Shown here: one piece after another, positions 16,764 to 25,587 of the stretch
Layout of the letters: the number at the start of each line of letters is the position of its first letter
How positions within the stretch are numbered: position 1 is the stretch's first letter
Source of the DNA: an uncultured Clostridia bacterium
Lineage (GTDB): Bacteria; Bacillota; Clostridia; Christensenellales; Borkfalkiaceae
Length of the DNA: 64,000 nucleotides
Direction of reading: 5' to 3'
Assembly (NCBI GenBank): GCA_947626575.1
Contig: CANQSR010000003.1
Coordinates: forward strand, 61,214-125,213
Translations under genes and position numbers: made by a program
Notes under the pieces: generated by a model
Database searches by the model: none
The model's input: only the letters and a program-made list of their open reading frames with translations
Told to the model about the DNA's origin: nothing

Positions 16764-16930
16764 TATTTGGTGCAACGGCTAAACCATATCGCACTCGCAT
16801 TTTTCGGAAGTGGATCCGGTTGGGAAGGTTGCAGATTCTTATCCCGAGGCTGCTTTAAGGCGCATGCAATTTCCTCCGCCTTCTTCGAATCGCAGACAAT
16901 TACATCATCTTTGAACGAATCTGTTGCCAC
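16763..16930 (-). CDS. Tiny hypothetical protein with GTG start
   Basis: 55 residues (MATDSFKDDVIVCDSKKAEE...). The GTG at 16930 has a perfect AAGGAGG seven bases upstream, much better than the overlapping GTG two codons earlier. It follows the ATPase gene by 19 bases on the same strand, so it may share that transcript. No known domain; composition resembles small soluble alpha/beta peptides. Its stop overlaps the next start (TAATG). Confidence 0.55.
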   Translation of the reverse strand: MATDSFKDDVIVCDSKKAEEIACALKQPRDKNLQPSQPDPLPKNASAIWFSRCTK

Positions 16931-16949
16931 ACTGTGTCCTCCTTTTTAA

Positions 16950-18389
16950 TTATTTTCTGCTATTTTGATTTTCCACAAAACCAAGCATATAGAGAAACGC
17001 CGGGGCGGGAATGCGATAAATTTTCTTATCACCATAAGAGCATTCTCCAAAATCATTCGCCCTCTTTGTGATAACAAGGTTGGGATATATTTGTTCAGAC
17101 ATGGTGACAATGGCGTCTGTTTCAGCAATTTTTGCCTGATCTCTGTATTTCACTTCGATCATGATGGGCGGGAATCGAGTTGACTTTACAACGATATCAA
17201 TCTCGCTGTCCTTTTTCCCGCCTCGATAATATCCGACTTGTGCCGTGGCACCATAATAAAAAGCTCTGATATGCTTATAGACGGCAGTTTCAGCAATAAT
17301 TCCGAGTTCTTCAGGATCATTTGTAATATCATCCCGCATCAAGACAGCATTCCGCATGGCGGCATCGGCAATATAAATTTTGTTTTGCGCCTTCAAAATT
17401 TGTTTTGAGCCGAGCATAACGAGCGGACTCACATAAATGAGATTTGCGCTCTCTAAATAAATAATGTATTTCTCGACCGTTCCCCTCGTGACACCATCCA
17501 ATTCCTTTGTGAGCGTTTGAATATTGATAATGTTCGAGGAAGTATAACATAAATACAGGAAGATTTTTTCTATATCGGAGATGTTACGGATCCCATAGAC
17601 CGACGGGAGATCACGCTTTAACGCCTTGTCAACGATATCTTCCCGAAGAACGCGCTGAGCATATAAGTCATCTGAACTCAATGCAAGCTCCGGGAATCCC
17701 CCAACTTGTAAATAGCGGATAAAAGGGACTTGAAGCACGGCGAGTTTATTGAATATCTCTGTCTGCTCTTGCAAAGGACGCAGATACATTTGCGTCGGCT
17801 TCAGATCGGAGGGAAGAATAGGGGCATCAATCCCAGTAAGCTCGCAATACTCATAAAACGATAACGTCGGTACATGGATCATTGTCCAACGTCCCATACC
17901 GCTCTCAGTGAATTTGTCTGTCAGAATAGGACTTGCCGAACCCGTTGCCATAATGTGCATTTGCGGGTTTCTATCGTATAAAATTTTCAGCCAACTATTC
18001 CAATCTTCAGCGTATTGGATCTCGTCAAAGAAACAATAGACATCATCCTCAGTAGTAATATTATTGCGATAAATCTCAATTACTTTTTCGATAGAACACA
18101 ACTTCAAAAGCGGATGATCAAAGGACAGGAATAAAATACGCTTGGGAGATACACCTTGCTTCAAAAGCTCGGCAATCACCTGATACATAATTGTTGTCTT
18201 ACCTGTTCTGCGTGCGCCGCAGAGAATGACAGCCCTTCTGATATCTTGATGACCAAGTGCCTTCATGGCTTCATAGTAGGCGAACCGCTTCATCGGCTTA
18301 TTGAATTCCTGTTGCAAAATTCCCGTTTGCCACCACGGGTCGTAAGAGAAAAGCAAATCCAAAACGTTCTCGGAATTTACAAGTTCCAT
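16950..18389 (-). CDS. ATPase of the AAA/DUF4143 family
   Basis: 479 residues. Walker A is CGARRTGKTTIMYQVI (about residue 57), Walker B YCFFDEIQYAEDWN, and ATGSASPIL follows as sensor. The C-terminal part (GIIAETAVYKHIRAF...GYYRGGKKDSEIDIVV) is the DUF4143 PD-(D/E)XK-like region with E-x-D and a later EVKYR. Such proteins are widespread in gut bacteria and often near mobile DNA; their cell role is not established, with proposals including DNA repair or stress. It has its own promoter. It sits between two mobile-element remnants and may be cargo. Confidence 0.85.
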   Translation of the reverse strand: MELVNSENVLDLLFSYDPWWQTGILQQEFNKPMKRFAYYEAMKALGHQDIRRAVILCGARRTGKTTIMYQVIAELLKQGVSPKRILFLSFDHPLLKLCSIEKVIEIYRNNITTEDDVYCFFDEIQYAEDWNSWLKILYDRNPQMHIMATGSASPILTDKFTESGMGRWTMIHVPTLSFYEYCELTGIDAPILPSDLKPTQMYLRPLQEQTEIFNKLAVLQVPFIRYLQVGGFPELALSSDDLYAQRVLREDIVDKALKRDLPSVYGIRNISDIEKIFLYLCYTSSNIINIQTLTKELDGVTRGTVEKYIIYLESANLIYVSPLVMLGSKQILKAQNKIYIADAAMRNAVLMRDDITNDPEELGIIAETAVYKHIRAFYYGATAQVGYYRGGKKDSEIDIVVKSTRFPPIMIEVKYRDQAKIAETDAIVTMSEQIYPNLVITKRANDFGECSYGDKKIYRIPAPAFLYMLGFVENQNSRK

Positions 18390-18406
18390 ACCACACCTCC
18401 AAGATG

Positions 18407-18435
18407 AGTATAACAGAAAAATGTCAATTCGTCAA
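18407..18435 (-). promoter_or_regulatory. Promoter of the DUF4143-type ATPase gene
   Basis: Minus-strand -35 TTGACG (18430-18435), 17-base spacer, -10 TATACT (18407-18412), followed by a GGAGG ribosome site and the ATG at 18389. Confidence 0.75.
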
Positions 18436-18569
18436 GCGAAAATAGCATTTTTACCAACAAAGATTATAAGTATAGTTACAATTCTTACGGCAAAAATGCA
18501 AATTTCGAAGAAATAATTGGAATTTCCGAATTTCGATGCCCTTAGTGTAGGACTATGCTTGATTCCCTC

Positions 18570-19658
18570 TTAATTTGCTTTTCGTAGGCGTTTTATCGTT
18601 TCCTCCCCTACCGTTCCGATGTATTCTCCTTCGTCCCAACAGATAAAATCGTCATACAGTAATAGCTTTTTATCTTCAAGTCCGCACGGGCATACAACGT
18701 CCTCGTCCATAATGTCCGAAATAAAAAACTGCGGCAAACCCTTTGAATAAACGATCTTTTCCCCGCTTTTTTCGATATATTTCATAATATAAGCAAGCGT
18801 TTCTCCAATTCTGCTACCGTCCTCGATCTTCTCAAAATCACTCCGCCCGAACAAATCGTTAAAATAACTGTTTTGCATAGTCGTGATCCTTCTATGCGAC
18901 TTGAAATTGTAATCGCGCACCTCATATATAAAACCCGGCATCGTGCCTTCTGGGATACGAAAGATCCCATGAAAATGCAACCGCTGCTTTTCGGGCGAAC
19001 GTTCCCAAACGCCGATATATCTCCACTCCTTTCTTGAACAAAAATGCCCCAAACAACTTTTCAGCTTCTTGCGGAAACTTTCTTCCGTGTGCTTTGCGCC
19101 GTCATACGTCAGCGTCACAAAGTAGTTAAAATCCTGCAAATTCGCCTTCCTTGTCAATCGAATGCGGCGGGCGATCAAATTCCGCTTTTTCCTCTCTAAA
19201 TTGCTCTCCACATAAACTTTTGCCGCGTCGTCCGTCTTGAAATAGGGTCGCATCGCTTTTAACAGCCGCGCCTTTCTTTCTTTGAAACGGAGAAACACGC
19301 ACTCCCTATATACCTCGTTGAAAAGTTCCCGCTTTGTCATAATGCGGACATCGCCCTGCTCGTTCAATATCCCACTCGGCGCAGGAATAGCAGGCGGAGA
19401 AGGCGCGTCCAAAATGGGCGTGCCTTGTTCCGCTATTTGTTCGAGTGGCGTCAGTTCCTGCCCCGTTTCATCCGTTTCCGAGGGGGAGGTTTCAGACATG
19501 GTATTGGCATTTTCGCTCTCCTGTTCTTCCACGACAGGCGGCTTTACGGTGATCTTCTCCTCATGCGGTTTCTTTCGCGGGCGGTATGGTCGTGTCGTAT
19601 GAGGGATCGCTATATAGTGGCTGCCGTCGAAATAGACTTTACATTCGGGGCTTGGCAT
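18570..19658 (-). CDS. HUH-type rolling-circle replication protein (inovirus G2P-like)
   Basis: 362 residues. After a low-complexity acidic/proline N-terminus (1-105) comes a replication nuclease core: motif I FVTLTYDG (about 180-187), metal-binding HUH motif LHFHGIF (His228 and His230), and catalytic tyrosine motif AYIMKYIEKSGE (Tyr290/Tyr294 with Lys293). This set is typical of ORF2/G2P replication proteins of filamentous phages and some plasmids, which nick the plus strand and restart synthesis. Its ATG overlaps the stop of the ATPase gene (TAATG). It is the last gene of the minus-strand element. Plasmid Rep is the alternative reading. Confidence 0.85.
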   Translation of the reverse strand: MPSPECKVYFDGSHYIAIPHTTRPYRPRKKPHEEKITVKPPVVEEQESENANTMSETSPSETDETGQELTPLEQIAEQGTPILDAPSPPAIPAPSGILNEQGDVRIMTKRELFNEVYRECVFLRFKERKARLLKAMRPYFKTDDAAKVYVESNLERKKRNLIARRIRLTRKANLQDFNYFVTLTYDGAKHTEESFRKKLKSCLGHFCSRKEWRYIGVWERSPEKQRLHFHGIFRIPEGTMPGFIYEVRDYNFKSHRRITTMQNSYFNDLFGRSDFEKIEDGSRIGETLAYIMKYIEKSGEKIVYSKGLPQFFISDIMDEDVVCPCGLEDKKLLLYDDFICWDEGEYIGTVGEETIKRLRKAN

Positions 19659-21766
19659 TATGGCGTCACCCCCTTGTAGAGCGCGTCGATGAAATAGCTA
19701 TGCTGCATTTTCAGCTCGTCTACCGTCGCCCGCTCCGAGGCGTACTCCTCGTAATCGTTCAGCCCGACTTTGCTCTTTCTTGCCATGTCGTTGAAGTAGT
19801 CCGAGAAACAATCGGTGGAGAAGCGGCGGGCATAGATTTTCTTGTTCATCAAGAAATACTTCTTATTCTCTGCCTTGCCGTCCATTGTGCCGCGCTCTTT
19901 CTCTATTTTCAACATGGAATAGCCGTAATTGTTACAGATACGGATATGCCTGCGCCAGATCCATGCCGTCACGCTTTTCAGAAGATGAACGAGAAGCGTG
20001 TTATCGCCCCTGCGGTAGCGGAAATCGTAATACAGGTTGATAAAACGGTTGAATGCCCACTCGCTTATCATCTCCTCTATGGTGTAGAACGGGTACGTCA
20101 GCTTTCTGTCCGAGCAGTCAACGATATGGAGAACGTCGGCAAGGTCGCGGGCGTCCGCGCCCCAGCTTTCGGGTCGCTGCTCGTCCGTGAACACCTTGAT
20201 AAACGGGAAATTGTCTACCGTCGCGCTATGTCTGCACATTTTCAGCCAAGCGTTAAAGAGATCGTTTTTCTGGTTGGTTTCCTCGTCCTTCTTTTTCTTC
20301 TCCTGCAATTCGAGATTGTTCCCGCGCTCCTTTCCCACTTCGGAAATCACCACAACCCCGAACTCAAAACTGCCCGCCTTCGGGTTGTTCTCCATAACCT
20401 TTTTGCCGAGCCGCAGAACGTCAAAGTCCAAAATATGGGCGAATCTTCCTTCCGTTTCCGTATGCTTCGGGAAGAAATCGGCATACCATGTCGGGAAGTT
20501 GCCCGCCGAATAGATGCGCCCGCTGTCACGGATAGAGTAGTTTGCAAGTAGCAAACTGCTCTCCATCACAAAGATAAAATACGCCTGTGCATAGGTACTT
20601 AACACTTCAAACAGGGAAGTGTGTTTCAGCGCGTCGTCATAGACCATTCCATACCGCCCGATGTCATAATCGTAGAGCTGCCGATCTGCCCGTCCGTGAT
20701 GCAGAAACCGCCGACGCTTTTTCTCCACCCAGCCCTTGACGGTGGCGAGATTGTAGACCGTGCCATATTCCATACACTTCCGCAATTCTTCCTCGAAGCA
20801 TATCCACGGGAAGTATGGAAATCTCATGTCGTTCTCCTGCAAAATGGAGAGTGCCTTCTGCCGAAACATGACCGCTTGCGAGAGAGCCATGTCGGTGATC
20901 GCCGTGGTTTTCTTCTTTCCCATGCTCCCGCAGGTGATGGAAACGATAGGAAGCTCGTTGATGAAGCCGCAATCCCGCGCCTCGAAATGCCGCAGACGGT
21001 TGAGCGCGACTTTGCGACGCCAACGGTTGAATAACAGCCATGCAATCGTAGCGAGCGACCACCACGGAAAATGGCGGAGAATAACGTTGCAATCTACTAT
21101 GAGCTTTCCGACTTGCTTATAGATACAGCCGAAATCAAATTTGACGACGAAATAGAAGTAGAACGCGAGAAACGCCGCCACAATGCTTGCAAGGTTCAGA
21201 TGGAACGCCCACAGCACGAGCCAACACACCCACACCGGGCGATGCTCTTTGAGGAACGCGAGGTAGTCTTTGACATACGCCTTGACGGGCTGATAGGTAT
21301 GCGCCGCGATCCATTTGAAAATGCGAAGCGGCACGGTGTCTTTATTGTGCTTTTTGTTTCCTTTGCGGTAGAGCCACCGCACGACGAAAAACAGGATGAC
21401 CGCCACGGGGAGAATGAGGATAAGCACCTTTGCCGTGTTTCCGAGGAATACGCCCACAGATTGACCCCAAGCCGCGAAGTTCTCCTTACTGAAAAGCAGG
21501 GAGAAATAGCTCGTTGCATCCTGTTTGAAGCCGTCATAGTTTTCGGGAAGATAATCCGCCCAGCCGAACACCGAGGACGGCTGCAAAAAGGTAGCCATGA
21601 AGGTGTACGAAATGGAGAAAATTTCGCAGAAGTAGACCGCAACGGACATACCCATGTCCGAAACCGCCTCCCAAAACCGCACATACGATGCCGAGAATAC
21701 CGTCGCGCCGAGGACGATGAACGCCGCCGAAATGAAAACGCAGAGCGCGATATGTACTTTACGCAT
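19658..21766 (-). CDS. Zot-like assembly ATPase with N-terminal membrane segments
   Basis: 702 residues from the ATG at 21766 (GGAGG at 8 bases; a frame to 21838 lacks a site). Four or more hydrophobic segments in residues 1-250, then a P-loop-like ITCGSMGKKKTTAIT (about 280-288; the glycine before the lysine is replaced, a deviation from GxxGxGKT). Farther on, FEFGVVVISEVGKERGNN fits Walker B, and MCRHSATVDNFPFIKVFTDEQRPESWGADARDLADVL matches in outline the Zot/pI pattern of a histidine-rich strand, a Q-like sensor and an arginine finger (shown by role, not alignment). Zot/pI proteins export filamentous phage through the membrane. A VirD4/FtsK-like DNA pump is the alternative. Confidence 0.65.
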   Translation of the reverse strand: MRKVHIALCVFISAAFIVLGATVFSASYVRFWEAVSDMGMSVAVYFCEIFSISYTFMATFLQPSSVFGWADYLPENYDGFKQDATSYFSLLFSKENFAAWGQSVGVFLGNTAKVLILILPVAVILFFVVRWLYRKGNKKHNKDTVPLRIFKWIAAHTYQPVKAYVKDYLAFLKEHRPVWVCWLVLWAFHLNLASIVAAFLAFYFYFVVKFDFGCIYKQVGKLIVDCNVILRHFPWWSLATIAWLLFNRWRRKVALNRLRHFEARDCGFINELPIVSITCGSMGKKKTTAITDMALSQAVMFRQKALSILQENDMRFPYFPWICFEEELRKCMEYGTVYNLATVKGWVEKKRRRFLHHGRADRQLYDYDIGRYGMVYDDALKHTSLFEVLSTYAQAYFIFVMESSLLLANYSIRDSGRIYSAGNFPTWYADFFPKHTETEGRFAHILDFDVLRLGKKVMENNPKAGSFEFGVVVISEVGKERGNNLELQEKKKKDEETNQKNDLFNAWLKMCRHSATVDNFPFIKVFTDEQRPESWGADARDLADVLHIVDCSDRKLTYPFYTIEEMISEWAFNRFINLYYDFRYRRGDNTLLVHLLKSVTAWIWRRHIRICNNYGYSMLKIEKERGTMDGKAENKKYFLMNKKIYARRFSTDCFSDYFNDMARKSKVGLNDYEEYASERATVDELKMQHSYFIDALYKGVTP

Positions 21767-21857
21767 TGAGTTGTCCTCCCGTATATACCAAGTAACTGAT
21801 AATGAGTGCCGCGAGAATGAGAATAACGACCGCGGCAATCTGCTTAAAGATTTTCAT
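21759..21857 (-). CDS. 32-residue single-TM peptide overlapping the ATPase start
   Basis: MKIFKQIAAVVILILAAL... with one membrane helix and a short polar tail. Perfect GGAGG eight bases before the ATG. Its last codons overlap the ATPase start by 8 bases (ATGCGTAA), so the two are coupled. Size and build match the small minor coat proteins of filamentous phages (32-33 residues in M13), but single-TM peptides are common and similarity was not testable here. Confidence 0.6.
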   Translation of the reverse strand: MKIFKQIAAVVILILAALIISYLVYTGGQLNA

Positions 21858-21887
21858 TGTTTCCTCCGAAAAAATTTTATTTTTGTG

Positions 21888-21916
21888 TTGCAATTTGCGA
21901 TACAATGTGCTATACT
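21888..21916 (+). promoter_or_regulatory. Promoter of the RelB/RelE-type pair
   Basis: -35 TTGCAA (21888-21893), 17-base spacer, -10 TATACT (21911-21916), followed by GGAGG and the antitoxin ATG at 21935. It fires against the phage-like operon. Confidence 0.7.
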
Positions 21917-21934
21917 ATTCATGGAGGTGATAGT

Positions 21935-22249
21935 ATGGCAAATAAAAGTGCGAATGTTTCCGTTCGAGTCGCGCCCGAAATCAAGCAACAGGCAGAAGCG
22001 GTACTCGAAAAGATCGGGCTGCCCGTTTCCGTTCTGATCGACACGCTCTATCGGCAGATCATCTACACGGGCGGCGTTCCCTATCCGCTGGCCGTTCCCA
22101 AGCTCCCCACGCGGGATACCATGAGCGAGAAGGACTTCGACGCGATGATGGAGAAGGGATATTCCCAAGCCGTTGCGGGCGAAGGCATGGAACTTGACGC
22201 TGCTTTCGACGAACTTCGTATGGGGACCCTTCATGGAATACAAAGTTAA
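21935..22249 (+). CDS. RelB/DinJ-family antitoxin
   Basis: 104 residues. The N-terminus NVSVRVAPEIKQQAEAVLEKIGL is the ribbon-helix-helix of RelB/DinJ antitoxins; LPVSVLIDTLYRQIIYTGGVPYPL continues the family pattern. The acidic C-terminus should wrap the toxin. The stop lies inside the toxin gene (17-base overlap), implying coupled translation. It is on the strand opposite to the phage-like operon that surrounds it, as is common for cargo that entered later. Confidence 0.9.
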   Translation: MANKSANVSVRVAPEIKQQAEAVLEKIGLPVSVLIDTLYRQIIYTGGVPYPLAVPKLPTRDTMSEKDFDAMMEKGYSQAVAGEGMELDAAFDELRMGTLHGIQS

Positions 22250-22742
22250 GATCACGCCGTTTGCCATTTCGCAGCTTGCCGAAACGGTGAAATACATCTC
22301 GGACGTATTGCTCGCTCCGGAAACTGCGGCGAAGTGGCTGGACGTATTGCAATCTTCGATCAAATCCCTTTCTTCTATGCCGAACCGCTTCCCTTTGACG
22401 GAGGAACAGCCGTGGCGCGAGAAGGGAATCCGTAAGTTCAATGTAAAGGGCTTCCTCGTCTATTATCTCGTAGATGAAGAGCGTAAGACCGTGACTGTGA
22501 CAGCCGTCGTCTATGGACGGCGCGACCAGATAGGTGCGTTGAAAGAGCTTGATAAAGAGAACCCCTCAATCGCTGCGCTCCGTGAGTTACAACAGGAGAT
22601 GGCAGGGGTTGCGGAAGAAATCGGTATTACCGAAGATGATGTCGTACAGATGATTGCCGAGATGCGGAGAGAAAATGGCGATACCATGTCCGAGGAAGAG
22701 GCAATCAAGGCGATTAAGAAAGCCAAGAGATCTAATATATGA
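22233..22742 (+). CDS. RelE/ParE-family toxin with unusual C-terminal extension
   Basis: 169 residues from ATG 22233. Residues 1-100 are a standard toxin: YKVKITPFAISQLAETVKYI, then LSSMPNRFPL and GFLVYYLVDEERKTVTVTAVVYGRRD. Residues 105-169 are additional helices (LQQEMAGVAEEIGITEDDVVQMIAEMRREN...) that recall the C-terminal toxin-binding tails of MazE/AbrB-type antitoxins. Normal family length is 90-110. Whether the tail restrains the toxin or binds another partner is unknown. Followed by a terminator. Confidence 0.85.
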   Translation: MEYKVKITPFAISQLAETVKYISDVLLAPETAAKWLDVLQSSIKSLSSMPNRFPLTEEQPWREKGIRKFNVKGFLVYYLVDEERKTVTVTAVVYGRRDQIGALKELDKENPSIAALRELQQEMAGVAEEIGITEDDVVQMIAEMRRENGDTMSEEEAIKAIKKAKRSNI

Positions 22743-22756
22743 GTGACACAAGTATG

Positions 22757-22788
22757 GCGGCCCCCGAATGAACGGGAGCCGCTTTTTT
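22757..22788 (+). terminator. Terminator of the RelB/RelE-type pair
   Basis: Stem GCGGCCCCCG/CGGGAGCCGC with one mismatch, six-base loop, then six T, ending at the stop codon of the convergent minus-strand gene. Confidence 0.88.
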
Positions 22789-24881
22789 CATGCCTTTGGC
22801 GGCTTTTCCGCCTGTTCATTTTGTTGTGCCTGTTCTTCCTTCTTCCGTCGTCGCTTCTTTACGGAGTTTGAGATCGCCTTGCAGAGTGCCACAATTCCCT
22901 TGAAGGGCAGGAGAATGACCCAGATGATAGCTTGCAATACCCACGGCAGGAATTTCCAAAGCAGAACAAGGAGTAGTACAACGAGAATGACCGCAAGAAC
23001 GATTTGCCACCATTCGAGCGGCGGTTTTTCTTGCAGGTAGACGTCCACATCGTCAAAGATATGAATGGGCGACTGTACGACGGGTATGACGGTGAGTTTG
23101 CCTTGATTGTTGTAAGTGACAGTCAGAATTTCAAAGCCGAGGAATACCGCCTGCTGTACGCGGGAAATAGGATACTCCGTCGTACTCACCGCCCCGCTGC
23201 AATTTCCATGCCTCTGGACGTGCAAAACTTCTTGCGTGTAGTCCGTTACGGCAAAGCGGAACAGGTAGACCTTCTTTCCGCTCGTCATCTCTTTCTTCGC
23301 CCATGTTCTGAACTCGGACACATCCCGCTCGTTGAGTTTTAAGGAGTTTGCCACTTCGCTGTCGCTGTATGTAGAGGAAATCGCATTTGCCTTAACTTCT
23401 TCAATGGGCTTGAAATCGTTGATCTCCCACTTCGTGCCGTTGTCAATGCGATACCACCAATTTAAGAACCTGTCCCAGCCCGTGAGGGTGCTGTCGTAGC
23501 TTCTCAAATCAAACGCCGCGTCCGTGTCGAACTCGATGACATTCTCCCCGCGCTCCACTTGCTGTCCGTCGCCGTGAATCGCCGTTCCATCCGTAAACAG
23601 TGCATCGCTGTACCCAAGCAGTTTGAGATAGGGATCGCTACTTACGCCGTGTATTATGGAATAGTCCTCGGCATAGGATAAAAGCTCGTCCGTTGTGACT
23701 TTGTTCTCGCCCGCGTTCTCCACTTGAAACAGCCAATCTATTTGGTTGACGACCTCGTTTACATTGTTGGTGTACCCGTTGTAGAGAAGTCTGCCCGGCG
23801 CAACACGATAAGGGGCTTGAAATACGGCATACGCCCAATTCCAATAATAGCAATCGTCGTCCCCGTTCAGCCCGCCGATATACTTTGCAAAGTCCCCGAA
23901 CCCGTAACCAATGTTGAATACGTCCTGCTCGGACATTGAGGAAATATCCACGCCGATATAGGGGGTGAACGCTGTTTTGAGTTCCCTGCTCGACGTCACA
24001 TAGATGGGCCGGGTCTGATACTCATACCACTTCGCCTTGATCTTTTGCAGAATTCCGGGGTCCTCGCCGGCGCGGTCAAAGAGATCGTCCTCGTCTACCG
24101 AGAAATACACCGTGTCGATCTGCCATTGATGGTTTGCGCCGAGGGACGATTTTCCCGTCCGGTAATAGGTCTGGTTGGTAACTTCTTCGCCCGCTTCATT
24201 CGTGTGGTGCAGGGGAATTTCGAGCGTTACGAGGTCGTCCGCCGTACATTCGAGCGTGCTTTTTGCGCCCGTGTACTCGCCGCAGTTTTCGGCATAGCCC
24301 GTCCAACGATAGGTGAGAGATACGGAGTAGTCCTCAGGCGTGTTCTCGCCCTTCGCCCAAAGCTGGATCGACGAAACGTCATACCGTCTTACACCTTCAT
24401 GCGCCTTTGAGTAGGCGGTCGCCATTGTCCGTAGAGAGGATGTCGCCGCGATCTTGAACTTATAGAAACGGTGATTGTCCGTACAGTCCAAAACCGTCAT
24501 GGCATATTGCCCGTAATCTTCGGGAGAGCCGTCCGCCTTGTACTTCGTCGCCATTTCCACCGTGTTTGCGAGCGCGTCAATTTTCAGCTCCTTTTCCGTG
24601 GGGTTGTAGACATACAGATACAGCCCGTAGGCTTCCTGCAAAAATGCTTTCTCCGAATAGCAATACTCTTGGAAGGAAATAAGCGTCGCCTTTCCCAGCG
24701 GATCTTTCGGATATTGCAGCACGTCAACGTCTGCCATATCGTCCTCGATGGGAGTCTCGTCAAAACTCGCGTATTCGCTCGCCGCGGCAACAGTATGCCC
24801 GTAAGCGGAAGTTATCACCGCAAACAGGCACACCATGCCCGCAAGCAGAGCGCATAAAACCCTTTTTGCGGAAATCTTCAT
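22788..24881 (-). CDS. Large secreted, C-terminally membrane-anchored element protein
   Basis: 697 residues. Cleavable signal peptide (1-34, VAAAS before the mature start), a long extracellular region rich in aromatic and acidic residues, then two adjacent hydrophobic segments (about 630-680) and a basic/glutamine-rich cytoplasmic tail. No known domain recognised. Signal peptide, big ectodomain and C-terminal anchor resemble in build the host-binding pIII protein of filamentous phages, which supports, but does not prove, that role. It lies 9 bases after the preceding element gene; the toxin-antitoxin pair interrupts the operon downstream. Confidence 0.7.
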   Translation of the reverse strand: MKISAKRVLCALLAGMVCLFAVITSAYGHTVAAASEYASFDETPIEDDMADVDVLQYPKDPLGKATLISFQEYCYSEKAFLQEAYGLYLYVYNPTEKELKIDALANTVEMATKYKADGSPEDYGQYAMTVLDCTDNHRFYKFKIAATSSLRTMATAYSKAHEGVRRYDVSSIQLWAKGENTPEDYSVSLTYRWTGYAENCGEYTGAKSTLECTADDLVTLEIPLHHTNEAGEEVTNQTYYRTGKSSLGANHQWQIDTVYFSVDEDDLFDRAGEDPGILQKIKAKWYEYQTRPIYVTSSRELKTAFTPYIGVDISSMSEQDVFNIGYGFGDFAKYIGGLNGDDDCYYWNWAYAVFQAPYRVAPGRLLYNGYTNNVNEVVNQIDWLFQVENAGENKVTTDELLSYAEDYSIIHGVSSDPYLKLLGYSDALFTDGTAIHGDGQQVERGENVIEFDTDAAFDLRSYDSTLTGWDRFLNWWYRIDNGTKWEINDFKPIEEVKANAISSTYSDSEVANSLKLNERDVSEFRTWAKKEMTSGKKVYLFRFAVTDYTQEVLHVQRHGNCSGAVSTTEYPISRVQQAVFLGFEILTVTYNNQGKLTVIPVVQSPIHIFDDVDVYLQEKPPLEWWQIVLAVILVVLLLVLLWKFLPWVLQAIIWVILLPFKGIVALCKAISNSVKKRRRKKEEQAQQNEQAEKPPKA

Positions 24882-24890
24882 ACGCCCTCC

Positions 24891-25505
24891 TTAAAACACG
24901 AGGTCGCCTTCGATCGTGATGCGGTCGGGGCGGATGATCTCTATGAGGGAGAAATCAATGCGGAACGTCACGCTCTCGTTGTACGATGAAACGATCAAGC
25001 TGTACAGGTAGGGCGCGGGCGACGGCAATTCCGATTCCGCGGGGGCGGTCACTTCTTCGTCGGGATAGAGCTTTTCCAAGATCTCCTTTACGCTCTTTTC
25101 TTCGGGGATCGTAAAGGTGAAGTAGGTCGTCTCCTTCTTCAACGCAAACACTTGGTTAAGCTCGCCCACAGACGACCAAGCGGAGCGTTCCTGTTCCACG
25201 AATAAATCAAAGTCCGCGTCCGCATTCGGCACGATCTTGACGTTGTAATCCTTTTCATCGTCGCCGAGACCAAAGGTGTACTTCACGTCGAACCGTTGTT
25301 CTCCTTGTTCATAGTAGGCATAGGAGTGCGCCGCCGTAAGGTCTTTCCCGTCGTGTACGAGATAGAAGGTCTTGAAGTCCTCATTCCCGCCGTTCGTGAA
25401 GTGTATGATCGCCGCCATAGCTCCGCCGAGGAGTAGAAGGATAAGCACCCACACGATGATGCTTACAACAGTTTTCGCCCCCGAATTATTGTTTTGATTT
25501 GCCAT
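24891..25505 (-). CDS. Membrane-anchored element protein, one N-terminal TM
   Basis: 204 residues. Short polar N-terminus, one membrane helix (about 12-33), then an extracellular beta-rich domain of 170 residues. GGAGG six bases before the ATG. Same build as the two upstream gene products, suggesting a set of surface or virion components. No recognised family. Confidence 0.65.
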   Translation of the reverse strand: MANQNNNSGAKTVVSIIVWVLILLLLGGAMAAIIHFTNGGNEDFKTFYLVHDGKDLTAAHSYAYYEQGEQRFDVKYTFGLGDDEKDYNVKIVPNADADFDLFVEQERSAWSSVGELNQVFALKKETTYFTFTIPEEKSVKEILEKLYPDEEVTAPAESELPSPAPYLYSLIVSSYNESVTFRIDFSLIEIIRPDRITIEGDLVF

Positions 25506-25587
25506 AATTTGCCTCCATGATAAAACGGGGAATCCTCCCCGCGCTTCGGGATATGGGGAAATTCCCCATACCCCCGCAAAGCACAGT
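25506..25587 (-). other. Short gap with hairpin between element genes
   Basis: Contains GGGGAATCCTCCCCG-like and GGGGAAATTCCCC inverted repeats (about 25529-25571). On the minus strand no T run follows, so it is probably an mRNA-processing or stabilising structure within the operon. Confidence 0.4.

Noticed and set aside
16950..18389. Phage-defence ATPase.
   Set aside because: DUF4143-type ATPases are common outside defence islands and no partner nuclease or helicase is present, so no defence role is claimed.
18570..19658. Relaxase of a conjugative element.
   Set aside because: The HUH context with a single catalytic Tyr motif, length and neighbours fit replication nucleases better; no coupling protein or type IV secretion genes adjoin.
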